Shown: one piece after another, positions 9,162-19,368 of the stretch
How the letters are laid out: the number at the start of each line of letters is the position of its first letter
Position numbering within the stretch: the stretch's first letter is position 1
DNA from: Chloroflexota bacterium
Lineage (GTDB): Bacteria; Chloroflexota; UBA11872
NCBI GenBank assembly: GCA_028874175.1
Contig: JAPPLN010000063.1
Span: 1-53,732, forward strand
Direction of reading: 5' to 3'
DNA length: 53,732 nucleotides
Program-made: the position numbers and the translations under genes
Notes under the pieces: model-generated
Seen by the model: the letters and a program-made list of their open reading frames with translations, nothing else
Told to the model about the DNA's origin: nothing
Databases searched by the model: none

Positions 9162-11084
9162 TTGGAGACACATGCTCGTCCGGTGGCCAGAACTGGCGCT
9201 GGGCAGCCGCGTGTAAGCGGCACGCGACGCGCCCTGCTCCTGGGCGGCGCGGCATTGGCCGGCAACACCGCGTTGGCCGCTCGTCTGTGGCAACTGCAGG
9301 TTGTCGAATCGGATACCTACCGTGAGCAGGCGGCACACAACCGCGCTCGAACCAGGCCCATTCAACCTCTACGTGGGCTCGTCTACGACCGGAATCGCGA
9401 GCCGCTCGTCGCAAACGCTCCCGTTTTCGGCGTCTGGCTGGCACCTACGGACCTTCCCCCCGAGCGCGAAGGCCCCGTGCTGGCCAACCTGGCCGTTCTG
9501 ACCGGCGAGCGTCTGGAAGACTTGCGTTTCAAGCTCAGTCAGGCACGGCTGGCACCGGACACACCAGCGCGATTGGCTCGCGCCGTGCCTCGGGAATCGG
9601 CGCTCACGATCGAGGAGCGCCGACAAGACCTGCCCGGAATCTCCGTGCGCACCAGCACCCGGCGCGAATATTCCCACGGCGACATATTGGGGCACATTCT
9701 CGGCTTCACGGGTCCCATCCCCGCCGAGGAGGTCGAAGCCTATCGGCGCCAGGGCGTTCGTTTTGATGAAGACATCGGGCTCGCGGGCGTCGAGCGCAGC
9801 CTCCAGATCCGTTTACGCGGCCGGGACGGCGAACAACGGCTCGAAACGGATGCCTTCGGCCGCGCGCTCCATGAGCTGTCGTTCACGCCGCCGCAGGTCG
9901 GCCAGCACGCCGTCCTCACGCTCGCCGTTAACGAACAGCAGGCCATCCGCGAGATCCTAGCCCGCCATCTCGCCCTGCGTGAGCGCGGCGCCGGCGCGGC
10001 AGTTGTGCTCCGCCCCAACACCGGCGATATCGTCGCGTTGGTGAGTCTGCCCGACTACGACAGCAACATTTTCACCCGAGGCGCTTCGAGTGAGAGCTTT
10101 GCCCTTCTAGTCAGCGATCCCCGCCGGCCACTGATCAACCACGCAATATCCGGGCTATACCCTCCAGGGTCGACCTACAAGGTCATTGCGGCCAGTGGCG
10201 CGCTGGAAGCGGGTGTGGTCTTGCCGCAGAGCAAGATTCACTGCGACGGCCGTTTGATCTTGCCCGACGGCTGGGCCTTCGACGACTGGCTGCCCCAGGG
10301 GCATGGACTCGTAGACCTGGAACGTGCCATCGCCGAGTCCTGCAACATCTATTTCTACAACGTGTCGGGTGGTAATCCGTACACGCGGCTCCAGGGCCTG
10401 GGAAATCGGCGCCTCGCGGAGTTCGAGCGGTCTTTCGGCTTCGGCCAGCGGACCGGCATCGACCTTCCGGGCGAAGCCTCCGGTCTTGTCCCAACCTCAG
10501 AGTGGAAGAACAAAAACCTGCAACAGCCATGGGTTACGGGCGACACTTATCACGCCGCCATCGGCCAGGGCCTGGTTCAGGTCACGCCCCTGCAGATAGC
10601 CGGCATGTATGCGGCAATCGGCAATGGCGGTCGTGTGATGCGTCCGCGCCTTATTGATCGGATGCTCGACCAGCACGGCAATGTGGCCGAACGGATTCCG
10701 CCGCAGGTTCGCGGCGTCCTGCCAATCAGCGATACCAACCTGCGCCTCCTCCAGGCCGGCCTCTACCGCGCCGTCAATGAGCCGCAGGGCACCGGTCCTC
10801 GAGCCCGCTCGGCGCACACGGTCGTGGCCGGCAAGACGGGTACGGCCGAATACAGCGGAGCCCGCGATACGGAAGGCCGTCTGCCCAGCCACGCATGGTT
10901 TGCTGGCTACGCCCCGGCCGAGCAGCCCGAGTACGCATTTGCCGTGCTGGTTCGCGATGGCGGTGAAGGCGCCTTCGCCGCTGCGCCCATCGCACGCGAC
11001 ATCGTGGACTACCTTGTGACCGGCGACATGCCGCCGCTGCCACAAGATCGCCCGGACTTCATCTCACCGGATCGTCGGCTCTGA
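9162..11084 (+). CDS. mrdA: Penicillin-binding protein 2 (elongasome transpeptidase)
   Basis: A 640-residue class B PBP that cross-links new peptidoglycan during side-wall growth. Cytoplasmic basic N-terminus and one TM segment (ALLLGGAALAGNTALAARL), then the pedestal domain (RGLVYDRNREPLVAN). The transpeptidase domain has SxxK at Ser337-Lys340 (PPGSTYK), the SCN triad (IAESCNIYFYN) and KTG in VAGKTGTAEYSG. The TTG start at 9162 follows a GGGAGG ribosome-binding site five bases away, which decides the start over later codons. It overlaps rodA by one base (TGATG), so enzyme and glycosyltransferase partner are made together. Confidence 0.95.
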   Translation: METHARPVARTGAGQPRVSGTRRALLLGGAALAGNTALAARLWQLQVVESDTYREQAAHNRARTRPIQPLRGLVYDRNREPLVANAPVFGVWLAPTDLPPEREGPVLANLAVLTGERLEDLRFKLSQARLAPDTPARLARAVPRESALTIEERRQDLPGISVRTSTRREYSHGDILGHILGFTGPIPAEEVEAYRRQGVRFDEDIGLAGVERSLQIRLRGRDGEQRLETDAFGRALHELSFTPPQVGQHAVLTLAVNEQQAIREILARHLALRERGAGAAVVLRPNTGDIVALVSLPDYDSNIFTRGASSESFALLVSDPRRPLINHAISGLYPPGSTYKVIAASGALEAGVVLPQSKIHCDGRLILPDGWAFDDWLPQGHGLVDLERAIAESCNIYFYNVSGGNPYTRLQGLGNRRLAEFERSFGFGQRTGIDLPGEASGLVPTSEWKNKNLQQPWVTGDTYHAAIGQGLVQVTPLQIAGMYAAIGNGGRVMRPRLIDRMLDQHGNVAERIPPQVRGVLPISDTNLRLLQAGLYRAVNEPQGTGPRARSAHTVVAGKTGTAEYSGARDTEGRLPSHAWFAGYAPAEQPEYAFAVLVRDGGEGAFAAAPIARDIVDYLVTGDMPPLPQDRPDFISPDRRL

Positions 11085-12247
11085 TGCTTCTCCGACTGGC
11101 GCGCATCGAGTGGGCGACGGTGATCTCAACCATCGCTTTGGTGGCGTTTGGCGTGCTCATGCTCAGCACTACGGCCGATCCCGACACACGAGGGCTGGAG
11201 AACCAGGCAGTGCAAAAGGCCGTTCTGGGAACTCTCGGCCTTGCCTTGGCCTTTGCCATGGCTCAGATCGACTACCGAGGCTTGCACGGATTGGCCGCGC
11301 CCGTCTATTTGCTCGGCGTTGTTGCGTTGGTCCTGGTGCTGCTAGTGGGCGACTTCGACCTCGGCGCCCGCCGCTGGTTCGAACTCGGCCCCATCGTCAT
11401 TCAGCCATCCGAGTTCATGAAGCTGGCGGCCATCGTCGCATTCGCGAAATACCTGTCGGACCGAAGCGATTCGACCCGATCGCTACGTACCGTAATGGTC
11501 AGCCTGGGAATCATGCTGATTCCGGCGAGCTTGATCTTTTTACAACCGGATCTGGGCACCGCGCTCATCTTCGGCGCCATCTGGATGGCAACGATCTTCG
11601 TTGCTGGCGCCCGCTGGTGGCACTTGCTCACGCCCGTCGTCATCGCGTTGGCCGCCTTTCCGTTCGCATGGTTCTTCGCCCAGGACTACATGCGGCAGCG
11701 CTTCGTGACTTTTCTGGATCCGGGCAGCGACCCGCTCGGTGCTGGCTACAACGTGTTGCAGGCACGGATCTCCATCGGCTCCGGCGGCTGGCTCGGCCAT
11801 GGCCTGGGACAGGGCTCGCAGTCACAGCTGGAGTTTCTGCGCGTGCGGGACACCGATTTCATCTTCGCCATGCTCGGCGAACAGCTTGGGCTGGCGGGAA
11901 CGATCGGTCTGCTGGCCTTCTTCACCTTGCTAACTGTCCAGGCCCTGGTCATCGGGCTGCGAGCGCGCGACATGTTCGGTCGTCTGCTGGCGATCGGAAT
12001 CGCCGCCATGCTTTTCACCCAGTCGTTCGTCAACATCGGAATGAACGTCGGCCTCATGCCGGTTACCGGGATCACGCTGCCGCTCGTAAGCCTCGGCAAG
12101 AACTCATTGCTAGTCACGCTCCTGTCGGTGGGCATCCTGCTCAGCATTCATTCGCACCGAGGGGCGGCGCCCTTCAGGCAGCAGTCGATGCATGTAGTTC
12201 GAGGATCGCTTCCAGCGGCGGGGCCGCGCGGCGGCCTGGGCCGGTGA
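11084..12247 (+). CDS. rodA: SEDS-family peptidoglycan polymerase RodA
   Basis: A 387-residue SEDS glycosyltransferase with about ten membrane helices that polymerises lipid II with PBP2. Diagnostic segments are RRWFELGPIVIQPSEFMKLA, LIFLQPDLGTALIFGAIWM, DPLGAGYNVLQARISIGSGG, GHGLGQGSQSQLEFL (the fingerprint loop with the catalytic Asp region downstream), RDTDFIFAMLGEQLG and GMNVGLMPVTGITLPLVS. Length is normal. It starts at the last base of the mrdA stop and its own stop overlaps the thrB GTG by four bases. The basic Gly/Arg C-terminal tail (VRGSLPAAGPRGGLGR) is probably cytoplasmic. Confidence 0.96.
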   Translation: MLLRLARIEWATVISTIALVAFGVLMLSTTADPDTRGLENQAVQKAVLGTLGLALAFAMAQIDYRGLHGLAAPVYLLGVVALVLVLLVGDFDLGARRWFELGPIVIQPSEFMKLAAIVAFAKYLSDRSDSTRSLRTVMVSLGIMLIPASLIFLQPDLGTALIFGAIWMATIFVAGARWWHLLTPVVIALAAFPFAWFFAQDYMRQRFVTFLDPGSDPLGAGYNVLQARISIGSGGWLGHGLGQGSQSQLEFLRVRDTDFIFAMLGEQLGLAGTIGLLAFFTLLTVQALVIGLRARDMFGRLLAIGIAAMLFTQSFVNIGMNVGLMPVTGITLPLVSLGKNSLLVTLLSVGILLSIHSHRGAAPFRQQSMHVVRGSLPAAGPRGGLGR

Positions 12248-13158
12248 CCGGCCGCGCACGCATATCCGTCCCTGCGTCTTCGGGCAACCTGGGCGCGGGC
12301 TTCGACGTGTTCGGCCTTGCGATTGACGTACGTGACGAGTATCAATTCGAGCCGGCCGGCCGCGACTCCATCGAGCCGGCGGGCAAGTTCCTGAGACATG
12401 TCCCTCGCGACACTCGGCGTAATCTTGCCTTTCGCGCCTTCAGATCGCTCGCTCCCGCCGCGGCCGGCCCGTACCGGCTGCGCGCGGTTCGCGAGATTCC
12501 ACCGCAAGGGGGCCTCGGCGGCTCGGCCAGCGCCATCGTTGGAGGACTCGTCGCCGCAAATCACGCCTTCGGTCTTGGCCTGGACGACGACGAGTTGCTA
12601 CGCCGCGCGACCCACATCGAAGGCCATCCCGACAACGTGGCCGCGGCACTGCTGGGCGGCCTGGTGCTTACTGTCCAAAGCGACGCAGCCCTGCACGCGG
12701 TGCGAGTCCCGTTTCCGAGCGACATTGGAATCGTCGTTGTCGTGCCCGGCTACCACGTGCCGACCGCCCGCGCGCGCGCGGTTTTGCCCGCTGACGTTTC
12801 GCGATCGGATGCGGTGGCCAATCTCGGCCGCGCCGCCATGTTGGTCGCCGCGTTGCAGACGGGACGTTATGCGGAATTGCGCGTGGCGACGCAGGACTTT
12901 CTTCACCAGCCCTACCGGGCCGAACTCAATCCCGCACTCAAACCCGGTGTTCAGGCCGCCCTCGACGCCGGCGCGTACGGCGCCGCGCTCAGCGGATCCG
13001 GACCGACCCTCATCGCCTTTGCGCCCAAGGACCGCACTATGCGCGTGGCCGGCGCCATGGCGGACGTCGCAATCGATGCGTCGTCGGGCTGCGAGACCTA
13101 CGTGGCCAACGCCGCCGAGACCGGTGCCGCTGAAATGGAGCCGCTGGCCTCAGCATAA
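12244..13158 (+). CDS. thrB: Homoserine kinase
   Basis: A 304-residue GHMP-family kinase phosphorylating L-homoserine for threonine synthesis. The N-terminal RISVPASSGNLGAGFDVFG, the ATP-binding loop PPQGGLGGSASAIVGG, GHPDNVAAALLGG and the C-terminal GAYGAALSGSGPTLIAFA are ThrB signatures. The GTG at 12244 forms a GTGA overlap with the rodA stop; the frame is open far upstream (to 11,110) inside rodA, but that part has no homology and is an out-of-frame shadow. Being the last gene of an elongasome operon is unusual for an amino-acid enzyme and may only reflect read-through expression. Confidence 0.93.
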   Translation: MTGRARISVPASSGNLGAGFDVFGLAIDVRDEYQFEPAGRDSIEPAGKFLRHVPRDTRRNLAFRAFRSLAPAAAGPYRLRAVREIPPQGGLGGSASAIVGGLVAANHAFGLGLDDDELLRRATHIEGHPDNVAAALLGGLVLTVQSDAALHAVRVPFPSDIGIVVVVPGYHVPTARARAVLPADVSRSDAVANLGRAAMLVAALQTGRYAELRVATQDFLHQPYRAELNPALKPGVQAALDAGAYGAALSGSGPTLIAFAPKDRTMRVAGAMADVAIDASSGCETYVANAAETGAAEMEPLASA

Positions 13159-13172
13159 GTCGGCGCGATTCG

Positions 13173-13334
13173 TATACTCAGGCGCGGCAAGGATGAGCCG
13201 CGTCCGCAGAGGACGCGGGAGCTGGGAGGCACCATCCGCGTGGACGGCGCGCAGATCTGCGCAGGTACCGTCTCGTCCCCCTACCTCAGGTCAAACGCCC
13301 CTCTGACCGGCCGGCTCCCGGCGCGGCGCTGAAC
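13173..13334 (+). promoter_or_regulatory. Candidate promoter and structured leader of the guaA-purine operon
   Basis: A -10-like TATACT lies at 13173-13178 without a convincing -35. The following ~150 bases can fold strongly: an 8-bp stem CCGCGTCC/GGACGCGG with loop GCAGA (about 13198-13218), a closing GGATG/CATCC pairing around it, and a perfect 14-base palindrome GCGCAGATCTGCGC (13249-13262). It does not match the purine, ZTP, PRPP/ykkC or T-box consensus that I know. A regulatory RNA role is inferred only from structure and its position before a purine operon. Confidence 0.35.
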
Positions 13335-14890
<1,556 letters not shown>

Positions 14891-14894
<4 letters not shown>

Positions 14895-16186
14895 GAATCC
14901 TCGTCGTCGGCAGCGGCGGACGCGAGCACGCCCTCTGCTGGCGCGTCCGAGCCGACCGCCCGGATTCCGACCTCTACGGCGCTCCCGGCAGCTCCGCCAT
15001 AGCCGACATCGCCACGACAGTCCCCCTCGCCGCCGACGATATCGGCGGCCTCGTGGACTGGTCCGTGGCTAACCGCCCCGACCTTGTCATCGTTGGCCCC
15101 GAGGACCCCTGTGCCCTGGGTCTGGTTGACCGCTTGACCGAGGTCGGCATCCGCGCCTTCGGCCCCAGCGCCGCCGCTACCCGCCTCGAATCCAGCAAGG
15201 CCTGGACCACCGAGCTTCTCGACCGCGCCGGTGTCCCCATCCCGGACTCCGCCGTATTCGATTCGCCGGGTGACGCCCATGACTACGTCGACGACGCCGT
15301 CGACCCGCTCGTCGTCAAGGCCGACGGCCTCGCCCTCGGCAAGGGCGTGCTGGTCTGCGACACACCGGACGAAGCCCACGCCGCGATCGACGCCATCATG
15401 GTCGAACGCCAGTTCGGCGATGCCGGCTCCGCCGTCGTGATCCAGGAGCGCTGCTACGGACCGGAGCTGTCGGTCTTCGCCATCTGCGCCGGTACCAGCT
15501 TCCGCATCATCGGCTCCGCTCGCGACTACAAGCGCGCCTACGACGACGACCAGGGACTCAACACCGGCGGCGTCGGCGCTTACTCCCCGGTCGCCGACGC
15601 GGATGCGGATCTCCTCCGGGACGTTGCAGATCGCATCATCGGCCCCACCCTGCAGGCCGCCGCTGATGCCGATCGCCCGTTTACCGGCGTCCTCTACGCC
15701 GGCCTCATGCTCACGGCCGACGGCCCCGTCGTCATCGAATTCAACATCCGCTTCGGTGACCCGGAAGCCCAGGTCATCCTCCCCACCATGCGCGGCGACC
15801 TCGTTGCCGCAATGCTGGCCGCCATCGACGGGGACGTCTCCAGAGTCGACCTTGTCCCAGACGGCAGCGCCGCGGTTTGCGTGGTCCTCGCCTCCGGCGG
15901 CTATCCGGGTTCCTACGAAACGGGACAGAGAATCGATGGCTTGGAAGCTCTTCCCCCCGGCGCGCTGGCATTCCACGCGGGCACCGAAACCCGCGACGAT
16001 GGGATCTACACCGCCGGCGGACGAGTTCTTGGAATCGTTGGCACAGGGCCGGACGTTCCGGCAGCGAGGACAAATGCGTATGCGGCGGTTGACAAAGTGA
16101 CATTCCAGGAATGCCAGTGGCGAAGCGACATTGCCGCGGCAGAACAAGCACCGGCCCGAAAGTCGCCGTCGGTCGTGCCCGCATGA
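14891..16186 (+). CDS. purD: Phosphoribosylamine-glycine ligase
   Basis: A 431-residue ATP-grasp ligase making GAR, the second step of purine synthesis. Signatures are RILVVGSGGREHALCW at the N-terminus, the ATP-grasp core DPLVVKADGLALGKGVLVC and the metal-binding VVIEFNIRFGDPEAQVILP. The ATG at 14891, overlapping the guaA stop (ATGA), gives the usual N-terminus; an in-frame ATG two codons earlier also exists. The last ~20 residues (Ala/Pro/Lys-rich) exceed the family end and overlap purB by four bases. Confidence 0.96.
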
Positions 16187-17520
16187 TCCCCCGTTACTCC
16201 AGACCCGAGATGGCCGCCGTTTGGGACCGGCAGGTCTACTTCGAAAAGCAGCGCGACGTTGAACTCGCGGCCGTCAACGCCTGGGCCCGCGCCGGCCGCA
16301 TTCCGGCCGAAGACGCCCGGATGCTGATGAAGGCCTCGTTCACCCTCGAACGCATCGACGAATTGGAAAAGGTCAACGACCACGAAACCAACGCCTTCGT
16401 CGACGCCCTCGCCGAGTCCGTCGGCCCCGAGTCCCGCTGGCTGCACCTCGGCCTCACCTCCAGCGACGTGCTGGATACCGGCCTCGCCCTGCAACTCGTT
16501 GACGCCACCGACCTGCTCGACAAGCGTCTCGAAACTCTTGAGGAAATCCTCACCGGCCAGGCTCTCACCCACAAGCACACCCTCATGATCGGCCGCAGCC
16601 ACGGCGTCCACGCCGAGCCCATCACCTTCGGCCTCAAGCTCCTCATCTGGCTTGGCGAGGTCCGGCGCCACCGCGCGCGCCTGGCCGAAGCGCGCGAGCA
16701 CATCGCGGTGGGCAAGATCTCCGGCTCCGTCGGCACGCACGCCAACGTCCCGCCGGATGTCGAAGACTGGACCTGCGAAGAACTGGGACTCGCGGTAGCG
16801 CCTGTCTCCAACCAGATCGTCCAGCGCGACCGCCACGCCCACTTCGTCTGCACGCTGGCGCTGATCGCCAGCTCACTCGACAAGTTCGCCACCGAGTTGC
16901 GCTCGCTCCAGCGAACCGAGATTCGCGAAGCCGAGGAGCCGTTCGAAACCGGCCGCCACGGCTCCTCCTCCATGCCACACAAGCGCAACCCCTCGCGCCT
17001 CGAGCGCGTCTCCGGCCTCGCGCGCCTCCTGCGCTCCCACGCCCAGGTCGCGCTCGAAAACGTCACGCTCTGGCACGAGCGCGACATCAGCCACTCCTCG
17101 GCCGAACGCATCATCCTCCCCGACGCCTGCCTCGCCCTCGACTACATGCTCTATATCTTCATCCCGATCGCCCGCGACATGCGGGTCTACGTCGATCGCA
17201 TGGCGGCCAACGTGGACCTCACCGGCGGCCTCATCTACTCCCAGGGCGTGATGCTGGCCATGATCCACGCCGGTATGTCCCGTCAGGACGCCTACGACGT
17301 CATGCAGGAACACGCCACCGCGTCCTGGGATGGTGGCGCCAGCTTCCAGGATGCCGTGCGCGCCGACCCGCGCGTCACCGCCCTGCTCAGCACCGAACAA
17401 CTTGACGCCGCGTTCAGTCCCGCGCCCCATCTGCGCTGGCTCGACACGGCCTACGAACGCATGGGCTTGGAATCCACGCCGGAACCGACGCCGGCGGTAG
17501 CACAGGAGGTCACCTCGTAG
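16183..17520 (+). CDS. purB: Adenylosuccinate lyase
   Basis: A 445-residue fumarase/aspartase-superfamily lyase acting twice in purine synthesis, on SAICAR and on adenylosuccinate. Conserved segments are HETNAFVDALAE, LGLTSSDVLDTGLALQL, GRSHGVHAEPITFG (catalytic His), KISGSVGTHANV and the flexible signature loop GSSSMPHKRNPSRLERVSGL. Length is like the compact B. subtilis/Thermotoga type. The ATG at 16183 overlaps the purD stop; upstream in-frame codons back to 16111 are purD shadow. It abuts purC with a one-base overlap (TAGTG). Confidence 0.97.
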   Translation: MIPRYSRPEMAAVWDRQVYFEKQRDVELAAVNAWARAGRIPAEDARMLMKASFTLERIDELEKVNDHETNAFVDALAESVGPESRWLHLGLTSSDVLDTGLALQLVDATDLLDKRLETLEEILTGQALTHKHTLMIGRSHGVHAEPITFGLKLLIWLGEVRRHRARLAEAREHIAVGKISGSVGTHANVPPDVEDWTCEELGLAVAPVSNQIVQRDRHAHFVCTLALIASSLDKFATELRSLQRTEIREAEEPFETGRHGSSSMPHKRNPSRLERVSGLARLLRSHAQVALENVTLWHERDISHSSAERIILPDACLALDYMLYIFIPIARDMRVYVDRMAANVDLTGGLIYSQGVMLAMIHAGMSRQDAYDVMQEHATASWDGGASFQDAVRADPRVTALLSTEQLDAAFSPAPHLRWLDTAYERMGLESTPEPTPAVAQEVTS

Positions 17521-18395
17521 TGAGCGCAACCATCACCGAAACCGCGCTGTCAGGACTCACCCTGCTCAACCGCGGCAAAGTCCGCGACATTTACGACCTG
17601 GACGACCGGCTGCTGATCGTCACCACCGATCGCATCTCCGCCTTCGACCATGTCCTCCCGGACCCGATCCCGGGCAAGGGTGCCGTGCTCACCGGTATGT
17701 CCGAGCACTGGTTTGGGCTGACCTCCCACATCGTGCCCAACCACCTCATCACCACCGACGTCGACGAGATGGGACCCGAGGTCGCCCCGCACCGCGACGC
17801 CCTGCGCGGTCGCACCATGCTCGTGCACAAGGCCGACCGGATTGACGCCGAATGCGTGGCCCGCGGCTACATCACCGGCTCCGGCTGGGTCGACTACCAG
17901 CGCGACGGCGAGATCTGCGGCATCCCCATCCCCGCCGGCATGCAGGAGGCCGAACCCTTCGACGAAACCCTCTTCACCCCAGCCACCAAGGCCGAAAGCG
18001 GCCACGACGAGAACATCGGCTTCGAGGACTTCCGCGCAATCGTCGGCGGCGTCGCCGACCAACTGCGCGACCTCACCATCGCCGTCTACGAGTTCGGCCG
18101 CGACTACGCGAAGGAGCGCGGGATCATCCTCGCCGACACCAAGTTCGAGTTCGGCTACGTCAACGGCGAAATCACCCTGATCGACGAGATCTTGACCCCC
18201 GACTCCTCGCGCTTCTGGGACATCCGCGAATACCAGGTAGGCATGTCGCCGCCCAGCTTTGACAAGCAGATCGTGCGCAACCACCTGATCGCCACCGGCT
18301 GGGACCGCGAACCGCCGATCCCCAGCCTCCCGGCTGAGATCATCGAGCGCACCGCCGCCCGCTACCGCGAAGCCCAGGCGTTGCTCGCTGGATGA
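17520..18395 (+). CDS. purC: SAICAR synthetase
   Basis: A 291-residue phosphoribosylaminoimidazole-succinocarboxamide synthase joining CAIR with aspartate. Family motifs are LNRGKVRDIYDLDDRLLIV, TDRISAFDHVLPDPIPGKG, the ECVARGYITGSGW loop and LADTKFEFGY with IDEILTPDSSRFW. At ~290 residues it belongs to the longer PurC class rather than the ~240-residue enterobacterial form. The start is GTG overlapping the purB stop by one base; the end overlaps purS by four. Its substrate CAIR requires PurE or PurK/PurE, which are not in the window. Confidence 0.97.
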   Translation: MSATITETALSGLTLLNRGKVRDIYDLDDRLLIVTTDRISAFDHVLPDPIPGKGAVLTGMSEHWFGLTSHIVPNHLITTDVDEMGPEVAPHRDALRGRTMLVHKADRIDAECVARGYITGSGWVDYQRDGEICGIPIPAGMQEAEPFDETLFTPATKAESGHDENIGFEDFRAIVGGVADQLRDLTIAVYEFGRDYAKERGIILADTKFEFGYVNGEITLIDEILTPDSSRFWDIREYQVGMSPPSFDKQIVRNHLIATGWDREPPIPSLPAEIIERTAARYREAQALLAG

Positions 18396-18679
18396 CGGGC
18401 CAGCACTTCCGCGCGCGGGTGACGGTCCAGCTCAACGCCGGCGTCAATGACCCGCAGGGACTGACTGTCCGCGGCAGCCTCCACGACCTCGGGTTTGCCG
18501 AGGTGCGTGAAGTCCGCATCGGCAAGCTCATCAACATTGAGCTTGCGGCCGCCAGCGAGGCGGCTGCCGCCGAGCGCGCCGAGGCCATGTGCCGCCAGCT
18601 CCTGGTCAACCCGGTCATCGAGTCGTTCGCGATCGAGGCCCTCGAGCCCGTAGCTGACGAAGTCGCTCAACCCGCGTGA
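18392..18679 (+). CDS. purS: FGAM synthase subunit PurS
   Basis: A 95-residue small subunit that bridges PurL and PurQ in the three-part FGAM synthase. The pattern [39 protein letters not shown] and [16 protein letters not shown] is typical PurS. Four-base overlaps on both sides (ATGA with purC, GTGA with purQ) favour stoichiometric production of the complex. The C-terminal ~12 residues ([11 protein letters not shown]) are a variable tail. Confidence 0.95.
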   Translation: MTGQHFRARVTVQLNAGVNDPQGLTVRGSLHDLGFAEVREVRIGKLINIELAAASEAAAAERAEAMCRQLLVNPVIESFAIEALEPVADEVAQPA

Positions 18680-19368
18680 ACGCCGCCGTTGTCGTCTTCC
18701 CCGGCAGCAATTGCGACGCTGACACGCTGCACGTCCTGAGCAACGTGGCTGGCATGCATGCCCGCTACGCCTGGCACGCCGACACGGCTCTGGACGACGT
18801 CGATCTGGTCGTGCTCCCCGGCGGATTCAGTCACGGCGACTACCTGCGCACCGGCGCCATGGCCGCCCGCGCGCCGGTCATGACCGCCGTGCGCGACCAC
18901 GCCGCCCGGGGCCGTCCCGTCCTCGGCATCTGCAACGGCTTCCAGATCCTGCTGGAAGCCGGGCTGCTCCCCGGCGCCATGCTGCTCAACGACAGCACCC
19001 AGTTCCGCTGCGAGTGGACCCACCTTCGGGTGGAATCCACCCAAACGCCCTGCACGTCCGCGGCCGGCAACGGCCAGGTGCTCCGCCTGCCCATCGCGCA
19101 CGCCGAGGGCAACTTCGTCATTGACCCTGACGGCCTCGCCCAATTGCATGACCAGGATCGCGTCGTCTTCCGCTACGTCTCCCCGGACGGCAAGCGTTCT
19201 GCCGTCGCCAACCCCAACGGAGCCATCGACGACATCGCCGGCATCTGCAACGCCGGACGCAACGTGGTCGGCATGATGCCCCACCCCGAGCGCGCCTCCG
19301 AGGCCGCCCTCGGCGGCGAGGACGGTCGCGCCATCTGGGACTCGCTCCTCGCAGCGGCGGGCGCATGA
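18676..19368 (+). CDS. purQ: FGAM synthase glutaminase subunit PurQ
   Basis: A 230-residue class I glutamine amidotransferase supplying ammonia to PurL. Motifs are [16 protein letters not shown] at the N-terminus, [19 protein letters not shown], the nucleophile Cys in [20 protein letters not shown], and the His/Glu dyad in [10 protein letters not shown]. The GTG start overlaps the purS stop (GTGA) and gives the usual short N-terminus. The separate small PurQ with PurS is the Gram-positive/archaeal type rather than the fused proteobacterial enzyme. Confidence 0.97.
   Translation: MNAAVVVFPGSNCDADTLHVLSNVAGMHARYAWHADTALDDVDLVVLPGGFSHGDYLRTGAMAARAPVMTAVRDHAARGRPVLGICNGFQILLEAGLLPGAMLLNDSTQFRCEWTHLRVESTQTPCTSAAGNGQVLRLPIAHAEGNFVIDPDGLAQLHDQDRVVFRYVSPDGKRSAVANPNGAIDDIAGICNAGRNVVGMMPHPERASEAALGGEDGRAIWDSLLAAAGA

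Noticed and set aside
11110-12243. Apparent 377-codon N-terminal extension of thrB, as if a fusion
   Set aside because: It is the +2 frame of rodA. Composition is Arg/Gly/His-rich without helices or domains, and the GTG at 12244 gives a normal ThrB.
13185-13300. T-box riboswitch before guaA, suggested by GGGAGGCACC, GGTACC and CGTCCCC pieces
   Set aside because: The UGGN bulge is AGGC, there is no room for a stem I with specifier loop, and guaA is not a typical T-box target.
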